From: Bin5 sp965204705
GTDB lineage: Bacteria; Chloroflexota; Anaerolineae; Caldilineales; Caldilineaceae
Assembly: GCA_965204705.1 (NCBI GenBank)
Contig: OZ242006.1
Span: 2,604,001 to 2,668,000 of the forward strand
DNA: 64,000 bases
Direction: 5' to 3'
Below, in pieces: positions 35,512-44,474 of this stretch; the first letter of the stretch is position 1, and the number at the start of each line of letters is the position of its first letter. The notes beneath the pieces were generated by a model that made no database searches, had not been told where the DNA came from, and saw only the letters and a list, made by a program, of their open reading frames with translations. Made by a program: the position numbers and the translations under genes.

Positions 35512-37035
35512 ATGAAGACTATCCTTCTGAGTCTCGCAATACTTCTCGTCTTTGGAACGGGCGCCTACTACGGCTACAACACCTACTTCGTAACCGAACA
35601 GGCGGAAGTCGTAGAACCCGAATTGCAGACCGCCCAAGTGCGCCGCGGCGACCTGGTTCTGACTGCAGGGGGGATTGGTACGCTCTTTGCTGGCGAGGAA
35701 TCCCAGGTCGGATTTCGAAGTAGCGGCATCGTCAGCAGCATTGCTGCCCAGGCCGGCGATCAGGTGGAAGCCGATCAGATCCTGGCAACCCTGGAGTACG
35801 ACTCAACGCTGAATTCCCAACTCATTTCGGCCCAAATTAACCTTCGCCTGGCCGAGATCGCCCTCGTCGAGCTGACCGGGGAAGTAGGTGGCGCCGATCT
35901 TGCGGCTGCCCAGTCAACTCTCGCCTCTGCGCAGGCGGACTATGACCGCCTGGTTGCGCCCCCAACGGCTGAGGAAGTCAATGCAGCGCGCAGCGAACTG
36001 AACAGCGCCCAGAGCGCACTCAACACGCTGCTCGCAGGCCCCACGCAGGACACCATCACCAGCCTGCAATCCGACCTGAAATCGGCCGAAGTCGCCCTTG
36101 CCGAGGCCCAGTCCGCCTATGACAGAGTTGCATGGCGTAACGACGTTGGCAGAACCTCCCAAGCTGCCGACCTGCAGTCAGCAACGCTTGCCTATGAGAA
36201 AGCCCTTGCTCAGTACAATATCGGCTCGGCCGGAGCCTCCGAAGACCAGATTGAATCAGCGAGGGCCCGCGTACTGCAGGCGCAGAATACCCTCAACCTC
36301 CTGCTCCAGGAGGCCGAACAACTGGACGTAGCAGCGGCTCGTGCCAAAGTCGAACAGAACCGCGCAGCACTGGAGGACCTGCTGGACGGCCCGAGCGCCG
36401 AAGAGCTGGAGCGAGCAGAACTCGCCGTTGAGCAAGCGAGACTGACGGCCGAAGATGTGAAAAGGGAAATAGAGGGTGGAACTATACGAGCGCCCATCGC
36501 GGGCGTTATCACATCTGTCGCAGTTCAGTCAGGCGACTCGGTCTCTATGGGCCCGATAATCGGTCTGGCCGATACGGAAACGGCGCAGGTTCGTTTCTGG
36601 ATCGAAGAGCTGGACATTGCCGCAGCGGTGCCGGGCTTTCCGGTCAGCATCGTGTTCGAGGCCTTTCCGGAATACACCTATACCGGGGAGATCACACGAG
36701 TCGAACCGGCCCTGGTAGACGTCGACGGCGCATCCGCAATTCAGGCGTGGGCCAGCATAGACATGACGCAACACTCGGCGCCGCTTCTTTTCGGAATGAA
36801 CGCCGAAGTGGAGATCATCGCCGGCGAGGCGCGCAATGCGTTGCTGATCCCCGTTCAGGCCCTACGAGAAATCAGTACTGGGCAGTACGCGGTATTTGTT
36901 GTCGGCCCGAACGACGAACTTGAGTTTCGGCCAGTGCAGATTGGCCTGAGGAATTTCGTTAACGCTGAAATTGTCTCCGGCCTTGAAGAAGGCGAAATGA
37001 TTAGCACAGGCGACGCACAGGTCAGCACGAACTGA
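35512..37035 (+). CDS. HlyD/MacA-type efflux adaptor
   Basis: 507-residue membrane-fusion-type adaptor. Membrane anchor at residues 4-22, a barrel-lipoyl start (VRRGDLVLTAGGIGTLFAGEE), a long alpha-helical hairpin of Ala/Glu/Gln heptads (about residues 110-320, with repeated LxxAQSxLxxAxxxYDRLxAPP-like units), then the second lipoyl half GGTIRAPIAGVITSVAVQSG and a beta-barrel. Partner of the ATPase and FtsX-like permease that follow. GGAG lies eight bases before the ATG. Confidence 0.9.
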   Translation: MKTILLSLAILLVFGTGAYYGYNTYFVTEQAEVVEPELQTAQVRRGDLVLTAGGIGTLFAGEESQVGFRSSGIVSSIAAQAGDQVEADQILATLEYDSTLNSQLISAQINLRLAEIALVELTGEVGGADLAAAQSTLASAQADYDRLVAPPTAEEVNAARSELNSAQSALNTLLAGPTQDTITSLQSDLKSAEVALAEAQSAYDRVAWRNDVGRTSQAADLQSATLAYEKALAQYNIGSAGASEDQIESARARVLQAQNTLNLLLQEAEQLDVAAARAKVEQNRAALEDLLDGPSAEELERAELAVEQARLTAEDVKREIEGGTIRAPIAGVITSVAVQSGDSVSMGPIIGLADTETAQVRFWIEELDIAAAVPGFPVSIVFEAFPEYTYTGEITRVEPALVDVDGASAIQAWASIDMTQHSAPLLFGMNAEVEIIAGEARNALLIPVQALREISTGQYAVFVVGPNDELEFRPVQIGLRNFVNAEIVSGLEEGEMISTGDAQVSTN

Positions 37036-37082
37036 GTACAGCGTTTCACATCAGGACTGATTGAGGCAAAGACGGCACAGGC

Positions 37083-37799
37083 ATGAGCGACTACGTAATC
37101 GAAATCACAAAACTAACCAAGACGTACGGAGAAGGCGACATCGCAGTCCACGCGCTGAGGGAACTCGACCTCCAGGTGGAACATGGCGAGTTTGTTGCTA
37201 TCATGGGGCCGTCCGGGTCAGGCAAGTCTACCCTCATGAACATTATCGGCTGCTTGGACCGTGCTACCAGCGGGCTATATATTCTTGATGGAGAGGATGT
37301 GAGCCAGCTCAATCGCGACGAGCTGGCTGGCGTCCGTAATCGCAAAATTGGATTCGTGTTCCAGTCCTACAATCTGTTGCCCAGACTGAGCGCACGCAAG
37401 AACGTGATGCTGCCGATGATGTACAACGGTTTTCAGAACTGGAGCGAAGATCAGCGCAGCGAGAGGGCAGCCGACCTGCTCGACCTCGTCGGCTTGGGCG
37501 ACCGTCTGCATCATCTGCCGGCCGAACTGTCCGGTGGGCAACAGCAGCGCGTCGCGATCGCCCGATCTCTGATCAACGACCCTTCTCTGATCCTGGCCGA
37601 CGAGCCTACAGGTAATCTCGATACCCAATCCAGTACAGAGATCATGGGAATTTTTCACCGCCTGCACCAGCAGGGCGCGACAATCGTTATGGTAACGCAC
37701 GAGTCCGAGCGGGCGCGCGAGGCGCAGAGGGTCGTAAATGTGTTGGATGGAAGGATCGTCGCTCCGCAGTCTGCGATCGAACGTATGGCAGCGGCATGA
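37083..37799 (+). CDS. ABC transporter ATPase, MacB/LolD type
   Basis: 238 residues. Walker A GPSGSGKST, Q-loop FVFQSYNLLPRLSARKNV, signature LSGGQQQR, Walker B LILADEPTGNLD and switch His in VMVTHESE. It powers the type VII ABC system formed with the permease at 37882-39207 and the adaptor upstream. Cytoplasmic, associated with the membrane. Confidence 0.95.
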   Translation: MSDYVIEITKLTKTYGEGDIAVHALRELDLQVEHGEFVAIMGPSGSGKSTLMNIIGCLDRATSGLYILDGEDVSQLNRDELAGVRNRKIGFVFQSYNLLPRLSARKNVMLPMMYNGFQNWSEDQRSERAADLLDLVGLGDRLHHLPAELSGGQQQRVAIARSLINDPSLILADEPTGNLDTQSSTEIMGIFHRLHQQGATIVMVTHESERAREAQRVVNVLDGRIVAPQSAIERMAAA

Positions 37800-37881
37800 A
37801 CTGGTCCTCATTCGACGTTGAGCTGGCAGCCCAGTCCAAGCGCAGCACCGTACCCCGAGAAGGATAGGAGATAACTCTGTC

Positions 37882-39207
37882 ATGCTTCAGGACTCAATCC
37901 GACCTGCACCGTTAGGCAGACAGACCCTGAAAGACGAATCTTTCAAGAATCTCCATGGTATGACCGCGCCGAACTCCTTCCGCGTCGCTTGGGAAGGGGT
38001 GATGCTGAACAAGCTGCGTTCATTTCTTACCACGCTGGGAATCATAATCGGTGTCGCAGCCGTGATCATCATGCTGGCGGTCAGCGCTGGCGCAGAGGCG
38101 GAGATTGAAGATCAGATCAGTGGGTTGGGCGCAAACCTGATCATGGTAACCCCATTTCGAAGTTTCGGCGGCGTGCGCGGCGCCGGCAGGGGATTTGCCG
38201 GAGGGGGCCCGGGCGGCATCACTACATTTACCTATGACGAGGTTATCTTCCTCTCCGAAAACCTCAGAGACGTCAGTGGGGTTTCCCTGGAGCAGGGCAC
38301 GACGCAGACGGTCAAAGGCGGAAACGCCACACTGAACAGCGTCTCCATCGTTGGCGTAACCGCTGACTTTCTGGAAGTTCGCGATTACGAAATCGGGGAG
38401 GGCCGTTTCTTCACCCACGCCGAAAACGATGCAATTCAACGAGTCGCTATCCTCGGCGCCGGCATTGCCGAGGACCTGTTCGACACCGCCAATCCGATAG
38501 GCCAGCAGATGCGCATCGGCTCCTCCCGCTTTACAGTCATTGGCGTCATGGCTGAGCAAGGAGTCGTCGGCGCGACCGACAACGACGGCCGAATCTATAT
38601 TCCTGCCTCGGTTGTCTTCAAGAAATTCGGGGGATCGGGTTTCGGCGGTAACAGGGTACGCATGATCCTGGTAAAGGCCGAGAATGGCGACGTGATGGAC
38701 GGGGTTATGGAGCAGATAACAGCGTTGCTGGCCGGGCGCCGGCAGGTGGACCCCACCGAACCTAATTTCGGCGTGCGAACACAGCAGGACATTGTCGACG
38801 CTCGAGCCTCAACAACAGTTGCCTTTAGAAGCCTGCTGGCTTGGGTAGCTGCCGTCTCACTCGTGGTGGGCGGAATCGGCATTATGAATATCATGCTAGT
38901 AAGTGTCACCGAAAGAACCCGCGAGATTGGTCTTCGCCAGGCATTGGGAGCCCGCCCGCGAGACGTACAGAGGCAGTTTCTGCTTGAGGCGGTAATGCTA
39001 AGTCTGGTTGGCGGGTTGGCTGGTCTGATTTTTGGCGTGGCCGGTTCATTTGTCTTCGGCGAGTTGGGGGGAATGCGCACGGAGCTGGTGCCGCTGTCTC
39101 TGCCCCTGGCATTCGGCGCGTCCGCCGCCGTTGGCATCTTTTTCGGCTATTACCCGGCTACGCAGGCAGCCCAGCTGGATCCCATAGAAGCACTCCGCAG
39201 AGAATAG
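37882..39207 (+). CDS. MacB-type ABC permease (FtsX domain)
   Basis: 441 residues. One membrane segment near residue 50-75 (FLTTLGIIIGVAAVIIMLAV), a large periplasmic MacB_PCD domain, then three C-terminal segments of the FtsX domain with NIMLVSVTERTREIGLRQALGA. The usual MacB fusion with the ATPase is split here. Start at ATG 37882 with GGAG 12 bases away; a later ATG at 37960 is also possible. Such systems move peptides, macrolides or lipoproteins out of the cell or across the periplasm by mechanotransmission. Confidence 0.92.
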   Translation: MLQDSIRPAPLGRQTLKDESFKNLHGMTAPNSFRVAWEGVMLNKLRSFLTTLGIIIGVAAVIIMLAVSAGAEAEIEDQISGLGANLIMVTPFRSFGGVRGAGRGFAGGGPGGITTFTYDEVIFLSENLRDVSGVSLEQGTTQTVKGGNATLNSVSIVGVTADFLEVRDYEIGEGRFFTHAENDAIQRVAILGAGIAEDLFDTANPIGQQMRIGSSRFTVIGVMAEQGVVGATDNDGRIYIPASVVFKKFGGSGFGGNRVRMILVKAENGDVMDGVMEQITALLAGRRQVDPTEPNFGVRTQQDIVDARASTTVAFRSLLAWVAAVSLVVGGIGIMNIMLVSVTERTREIGLRQALGARPRDVQRQFLLEAVMLSLVGGLAGLIFGVAGSFVFGELGGMRTELVPLSLPLAFGASAAVGIFFGYYPATQAAQLDPIEALRRE

Positions 39208-39271
39208 CTTGCCCCTACCGGTGCTTCGCTTATGAAGCGCCTCTTGGCCAATCAGGCCTCTCTTCGCTAAG

Positions 39272-39300
39272 TTTCCTCCACTCTCCCGTTCAGGTATACT
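39272..39300 (+). promoter_or_regulatory. Possible promoter of the ADP-ribosylglycohydrolase gene
   Basis: TATACT at 39295-39300 is a good -10 and TTTCCT at 39272-39277, 17 bases upstream, is a weak -35. It lies 46 bases before the TTG start. Confidence 0.35.
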
Positions 39301-39345
39301 GCCTGGACAACCAAGCCCATCCACGCCTTACCGAGGACAAAATTC

Positions 39346-40497
39346 TTGGACCAACGCAAGATCGCCCTTACAGCAGCCATATGGCTCGCGATTGTCCTAG
39401 CCATAGGCCTTACTCGCCCTGACCCACTTCCTCCCTCTAAGACATTGACCGCCACGGAATACTTCGACAGGGTCTACGGCTCGTGGAAGGCGACAATGCT
39501 CGCCAACCACTCCGGACTTGATCTCCAGGGCATTTACATCGAAGAACCAGGGCCCCCTGGCGCCTTTTCGCCCCTCTTGCTTGAAGAGTGGTCTACCGAC
39601 GATGACACCCATGTCGAATGGGTGGACCTCCACATACTTGAAACGCACGGCCTTCAACCCACTGCCGAAGAGATTCGCCTTGAATGGATCGACCATCTGA
39701 ATCACGACATCTGGGTATCGACGCGCCGTGCTCGCGACTTGATGGACGAAGGATTCCTTCCCCCCGAGACAGGGAACGCCGAGAACAACCCCGACGGCGC
39801 TTGGTCGATCGACGCCCAACTGCAGACCGAGCTGTTCGGAATGTTGGCGCCCGGTATGCCTGGACTGGCCGCGTCGTACGCCGAAAGATTCGCCCGCGTC
39901 ACGAACAGTGGACCCGCGGTTGAGGCCAGCGTCTACTTTGCAACGCTCTACAGCCTCGCCTTCTTTGAAGATGATGTGCCAGCTCTGATCACCGCCGCAC
40001 GCCAATTGACCTCAGACGAAGCCATTATCGCTCCCATCGTAGACAATGTGGTGCGTTGGCATCAGGAGAATCCTGAGGACTGGCGCGTAACGCGGCAGCT
40101 CATCCGAGATGAGTACGACACCGATCCGATGTGGTGGGCATCGCGAGTAAACTTTGCCGTAACCATAATGGCCCTTCTCTATGGCGAGAGCGACGTTCTC
40201 CGCACAATTGAGATTGCCGCGCTGGCTGGCTGGGATGCCGACAACACAATGGCGACCGCCGCCGGATTGCTCGGGCTGGTTCATGGCTACAGCGCGCTGC
40301 CGCCAGAGATTGCCAACAGCACGGACATCTATTTCAACGAAGATGTCACCGGTGATCTACCCCGCTATGACACCGTCACCCAGTTCGCCGTCAGGACGCA
40401 GAACTTGGCGGAAGCGATGATCTCCGGAGCCGGCGGGTCGACACATCAAGGCATATATCGGATTCCGGTTGAAACGCCGCGGCGCCGAGGGCATTAG
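39346..40497 (+). CDS. Membrane-anchored/exported ADP-ribosylglycohydrolase-family protein
   Basis: 383 residues. A hydrophobic N-terminal segment (residues 7-23) is an uncleaved signal anchor or signal peptide. The rest is an ADP-ribosylglycohydrolase (ARH/DraG) fold: STDDDTHVEW (residues 83-92) and AGWDADNTMATAAGLLGLVHG (from 294) match the two metal-binding motifs of the family. Known members are cytoplasmic and remove ADP-ribose from proteins; an exported form would act on another substrate or an extracellular modification. TTG start with GAGGA nine bases upstream. Next gene starts five bases after its stop. Confidence 0.8.
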   Translation: MDQRKIALTAAIWLAIVLAIGLTRPDPLPPSKTLTATEYFDRVYGSWKATMLANHSGLDLQGIYIEEPGPPGAFSPLLLEEWSTDDDTHVEWVDLHILETHGLQPTAEEIRLEWIDHLNHDIWVSTRRARDLMDEGFLPPETGNAENNPDGAWSIDAQLQTELFGMLAPGMPGLAASYAERFARVTNSGPAVEASVYFATLYSLAFFEDDVPALITAARQLTSDEAIIAPIVDNVVRWHQENPEDWRVTRQLIRDEYDTDPMWWASRVNFAVTIMALLYGESDVLRTIEIAALAGWDADNTMATAAGLLGLVHGYSALPPEIANSTDIYFNEDVTGDLPRYDTVTQFAVRTQNLAEAMISGAGGSTHQGIYRIPVETPRRRGH

Positions 40498-40502
40498 CAA
40501 GA

Positions 40503-42014
40503 ATGGCGCGTTTGAACTCCTTGTCTGCTCCTCTTTCCCTACTGGTCGTCTCGCTCCTCGCTTATGGTGGCATGGTCTCCATGCAGATTCGCCACGGGAA
40601 CCTGGGTACGACCGAAGTCGCGGAGTTTCTTGTTTGGTTCGCAATGGCTTTTGTCACCTACGCCGTTGCCGTCTTTTGGCTGGAACGATGGTGGCATGGT
40701 GGCGGACGGGAGGGCCCCAGGTCGCGTTCCGCTGTGGGGCAGTTCTACTTGCTGGTCTGGATCTGGGGCGGAGGCTGTTTATTCAGATGGCTTCTGCTGC
40801 AGACATTCCCCACACTGTCTTCAGATGTCTTCCGCTACATGTGGGATGGCCACGTAACCGCCAACGGTGTAAGTCCCTATGCATACCCTATCGACGCCGC
40901 ACAGCTGGACTGGCTTGACACACCTTTTAGGAACCAGGCTAATCATGGTTGGATGGCCAGCCCCTATATGCCCGCCGCGCAGTGGTTCTTCGCTGCCGTT
41001 GCTTACTTCTACCCTCTGAATCCGGACTCCTTCCAAACCGCCGCGGTTCTGTTCGATCTGGGGACCGCGTTCATACTCTCCCGATTACTGGCGATCGTCG
41101 GACTGCCTTCCCACCGTCTGCTAATCTACCTGTGGAACCCGCTTGTCATCGTAGAGACCGCTCAGGGCGCCCACATAGATGCCCTGATGGTGCTGCTTCT
41201 GATGATGGCGGTCTACGCGATGGTGCGGACGGCAACCCCTGAGGACAGAGGTCAACTTGCCGGTGGCACGTTTTCAGAAGTGAAGAGACCTGTCTTTTCA
41301 ATAGCGGCGCCGGCGTTGCTGGCACTGGCCACATTGACGAAACTGATTCCCTTGTTTCTTACACCTGTTTTCTGGTGGCGGTGGAACTGGGGAAGCCGTT
41401 TCTTGTACGGATACTTGACGCTAGGAATGTTAGTGTCGCCTGCGCTGCGGGCTGGCTGGGGCCTATCCGGTGAAATGAACGGCCGCGGACTGTTCGGTGC
41501 TCTGAGGATTTACGACGCGCAATGGAAGTTCAATAGCGGTCTTTTTCTCTGGCTCGAAGACTGGCTCGAAAGCATGGGTATCGTCGAGCCGATGGCGCAA
41601 GCCCAGGAAATAACCTATTTCTTGATGCTCCTGCTTTTACTTGGCGTGTGGCTACAGTTCCGATACTTCAACTCCGATCTGAGAGCGGTCCTGCGCTGGT
41701 TGGCAGTTCCCCTGGGCGGCTACCTGCTTCTGGCGACTACCGTTCACCCGTGGTATCTCCTGGCTCTTATGCCCTTCCTTCCCTTTCTGGCGCCGGGTGA
41801 CGACGAGCCAAAGAGTTTCTGGCTCTTGCCCCTTCCCTGGCTCTGGCTCAGCGGCATCGTAGCGCTCTCGTATGTCACCTACATCGAACCGGAAAACCTG
41901 CGTGACCTGGATTGGGTGCGCCTGGTGGAGTGGCTGCCGACTCTGTGTCTCTTGGGGATTGCCCTCTGGTGGGGCATTGGGAAGCAGCGCTATCTTCGTC
42001 CACTCTCCCAATAG
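40503..42014 (+). CDS. GT-C membrane glycosyltransferase (mannosyltransferase-like)
   Basis: 503-residue polytopic protein with about 12 membrane segments. The first outer loop has SSDVFRYMWDGHVTANGVSPYAYP, the D-x-x-RY / DG / NPY-type pattern of polyprenol-phosphate-sugar-dependent mannosyltransferases (DUF2029/GT87-like). Later QGAHIDALMVLL and FLATTVHPWYLLALMP fit the same group. It would add a sugar to a lipid or glycan on the outer face of the membrane. Probably co-transcribed with the gene before it. Confidence 0.8.
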   Translation: MARLNSLSAPLSLLVVSLLAYGGMVSMQIRHGNLGTTEVAEFLVWFAMAFVTYAVAVFWLERWWHGGGREGPRSRSAVGQFYLLVWIWGGGCLFRWLLLQTFPTLSSDVFRYMWDGHVTANGVSPYAYPIDAAQLDWLDTPFRNQANHGWMASPYMPAAQWFFAAVAYFYPLNPDSFQTAAVLFDLGTAFILSRLLAIVGLPSHRLLIYLWNPLVIVETAQGAHIDALMVLLLMMAVYAMVRTATPEDRGQLAGGTFSEVKRPVFSIAAPALLALATLTKLIPLFLTPVFWWRWNWGSRFLYGYLTLGMLVSPALRAGWGLSGEMNGRGLFGALRIYDAQWKFNSGLFLWLEDWLESMGIVEPMAQAQEITYFLMLLLLLGVWLQFRYFNSDLRAVLRWLAVPLGGYLLLATTVHPWYLLALMPFLPFLAPGDDEPKSFWLLPLPWLWLSGIVALSYVTYIEPENLRDLDWVRLVEWLPTLCLLGIALWWGIGKQRYLRPLSQ

Positions 42015-42096
42015 AACTCCTCAATTTCCCTTTGGGAGGTTTAACTCAGAACCTGTATCGTCCCTCCCACATTCGCCTCTGAACCTGATCTCCACG

Positions 42097-43926
42097 CTAA
42101 TTTCTGCCAGCGAATTGGATAATCTGAATCCCTTGAAACTCGGTCTGCTCGGACTCCCCAAATATCTTACCCAGCTCGCGCGGAATGATGCCATTGGGAT
42201 CCGAGTACCAGTTGTGCGAATATACAAGCCAGACCCGGTCTCGACCCTCGAGAATCTCCTGGATCCGTGGAATGTCTGCCTCCTCCATCGCCGGTTCCAG
42301 CTCTCCCCGGTCAAACAGGTCAACAGGCAACCCCTTCAATTCCGTGTCTAGTTCGAATCGTTCGTAATAGTACTCAAATGGAATCTGTACCCATGTCGCA
42401 TTGAAGACGATGATTTCTCCAGGACGTACCTGCTCCGCAATATGAGAAGCCGCTTCGTCCCAAGCCTCCTTGTGGAACCAAAAGTAGTAGCCGTTCAGCG
42501 AGAGACTGCTTAGGCCTAGGATACACGACAGCAGAACCATCAGGACGCCTAACCTCACGGTAGACACGAGTCCAGCTATGCTGGGCCCCCGACGTAGCGA
42601 CAAAACGGCCAGAATACCACGGCTCAGTGAGCCGCCTATGACGCGGATTCCCGCGGAAACAAGAACAAAGTAGGGCAGTGTTGTCCAATTCAGAGGCCGT
42701 TCCGCATAGATCGGACTGCGCATACTGACAAGCAACGCCACGAAGTGCGGAACGAGAAACAGACAGAAGATCAGAATTGCAGCCCTGTCACTGTCGAGGG
42801 CCGGTGAGCCCTTGTCACTAGACTCTTGTCTCCCCGCTTGGCGCCCTGACCTTTTCCGTTGCCACTTTTGCGAAGGCGGACCCAATCTGAACATCAGCCC
42901 AATCAGTCCCACTACAGCCAGAAAGGAATAGCCCCACATCCAGACGGGACGGACTGGCAAATCAGATGGAAGAAAGGCGAAATGAAAATTGCGAAATGTG
43001 TCCAGCACCAGGTTAGGCCAGGGAGGAGGCAACCAGAACCCTGAGCCCACGTCAAAAACCTGAATGATGAACGGCACCGACCAGGGCAGCCACAATAGCA
43101 CGGCCAAGCCCTGGAATCTTACCCAGTTTTTCCAGAACTCTTCTGCGCCGGCGTCAACGCTCGGTGAGCCCCCTCCACTTCCCCGCCCCGGCGACCCCGT
43201 ATCCTGTCTGCGGTCCAGTGATACGTCGTCGCCTGCGCCTGCCTTTTCTCCTTCTTGTTCCCATTTCCCGGGTCGACCACCTACTCCGGTTGGAAAGAGC
43301 AAGAAGATCAGACCTGCCGCCGTATTCAATGCAACTGGCAGATAGACGGCCGCCGTATTGTGGGTCAGCATCACGAGCGCTTGGCAGACGGCGAGTCCGA
43401 CCCAGTCTCTACCTTGCGCTTCTTGGCTCGTCACCAACCGTGCCAGGAAGTACATCACGCATGCCACTTCGAGCGTAAGCAACGCATACATGCGCGTTTC
43501 CTGGGCGAACTGTACGTGGAACGGTGAAACTGCCAAGATGAATACCGCCATGGCCGCCGTAGGGCTGTCAAGCAGGCGGCGGCATGCAGCATAGAACACC
43601 GGAATGGTCAGCACCGACGCCAGTGCCGAGAAAGCTCGTACCGCACCTTCCAGCGACCCGAAAAGCCGTATCCAAATGTGCAGCAAACTGTAATAGAGCG
43701 GTGGATGCTGGTCCACCTCAATGAGCCAGCGCCAGCCCTCCCAAAGGCTGTGGCGGGCGATCCACAAGCTGAAGGACTCATCCAGCCAGATGCTTTTTTC
43801 GCCAATCAGGTAGAATCGCAGGACGGCGGCAACAACTGTGATCACCAGGACATACGAGCGCTCGCCGGCGTTTCCAGGAATGCGCGTCAGAATGTTTACT
43901 CCGTTTCTGGCCTTCATCTTTCCCAT
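42097..43926 (-). CDS. GT39-type membrane glycosyltransferase
   Basis: 609 residues with about 10-12 membrane segments. The N-terminal loop has SIWLDESFSLWIAR and VDQHPPLYYSLLHIW, the acidic and HPP motifs of the PMT/ArnT-like GT39 group, which use polyprenyl-phosphate sugars. Two long hydrophilic insertions interrupt the membrane part: a Gly/Ser/Asp-rich one near residue 230-270 and a Lys/Arg/Gln-rich one near 365-390. The start is ATG 43926 with AGGTG five bases away; ATG 43917 is possible. Convergent with the other GT-C gene. Confidence 0.85.
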   Translation of the reverse strand: MGKMKARNGVNILTRIPGNAGERSYVLVITVVAAVLRFYLIGEKSIWLDESFSLWIARHSLWEGWRWLIEVDQHPPLYYSLLHIWIRLFGSLEGAVRAFSALASVLTIPVFYAACRRLLDSPTAAMAVFILAVSPFHVQFAQETRMYALLTLEVACVMYFLARLVTSQEAQGRDWVGLAVCQALVMLTHNTAAVYLPVALNTAAGLIFLLFPTGVGGRPGKWEQEGEKAGAGDDVSLDRRQDTGSPGRGSGGGSPSVDAGAEEFWKNWVRFQGLAVLLWLPWSVPFIIQVFDVGSGFWLPPPWPNLVLDTFRNFHFAFLPSDLPVRPVWMWGYSFLAVVGLIGLMFRLGPPSQKWQRKRSGRQAGRQESSDKGSPALDSDRAAILIFCLFLVPHFVALLVSMRSPIYAERPLNWTTLPYFVLVSAGIRVIGGSLSRGILAVLSLRRGPSIAGLVSTVRLGVLMVLLSCILGLSSLSLNGYYFWFHKEAWDEAASHIAEQVRPGEIIVFNATWVQIPFEYYYERFELDTELKGLPVDLFDRGELEPAMEEADIPRIQEILEGRDRVWLVYSHNWYSDPNGIIPRELGKIFGESEQTEFQGIQIIQFAGRN

Positions 43927-44062
43927 TATGGCACCTGCTCCGCCAGGTTTCAACTGCGAGGGCCCAGAGATTGCTGTCCATAATGGGGGTGAACTTTAGT
44001 CCACCTCTGGTAACGACTAACCCAATGCGAATTTCCGTCCCCGTGCAAGGCAAGTGCCGACG

Positions 44063-44104
44063 CCACTGACCACTAACCACTGACCACTGACCACTGACCA
44101 CTGC
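44063..44104 (+). repeat. Heptanucleotide tandem array (CACTGAC)6
   Basis: Six 7-bp units at 44063, 44070, 44077, 44084, 44091 and 44098; four are exact CACTGAC, one is CACTAAC and the last is CACTGCA. It directly abuts repeat copy C. Similar short tandem heptads are known from gene gaps of cyanobacteria. Confidence 0.9.
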
Positions 44105-44110
44105 AGTTGT

Positions 44111-44300
44111 GCGGTCGGGCCTTCGGCCCTCCCTTGTGCGGGGGGACTCCCCCCGCAACGCCCCCCCAAACACCATGCCACGTTGGCGCCGCGTCGCCGG
44201 CGTACTGTCTATGCCGCTGGTCGCCCACCCACTTCGTGCCGGGAAGCCGTCCGCCGTGACCACGCTCTCCCCAAAAAATGGACTGCACACGGTCCAGGCA
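44111..44300 (+). repeat. Dispersed structured repeat, copy C (mosaic)
   Basis: The first 57 bases (44111-44167) match the core of copies A and B, including the GGGCC-TTC-GGCCC and GCGGGGGG-ACT-CCCCCCGC hairpins. The right arm of the outer stem is missing and about 100 bases of other sequence follow. A later stretch (about 44266-44300, CCCCAAAAAATGGACTGC) again resembles copy A. The gap 43927-44474 holds only this, the heptad array and flanking sequence without a gene. Confidence 0.75.
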
Positions 44301-44474
44301 GCAAGTTTTCGTTGCACGGGCTCCCAAGCCCATGTACAATTCTTAACACAATCTGCCCCGCCAACTGCAGACTGGAAACCCAGCAGAACAATGGAACAAG
44401 CCAGGAGCCGATTCGGGCTGTCGCTGACTGCAGGACTCTGATAGGACACCCTTCACCAATAACTGAGAAAGCCA

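Noticed and set aside
44063..44104. The heptad array as a CRISPR array
   Set aside because: Units are only 7 bp with no spacers and there are no cas genes.
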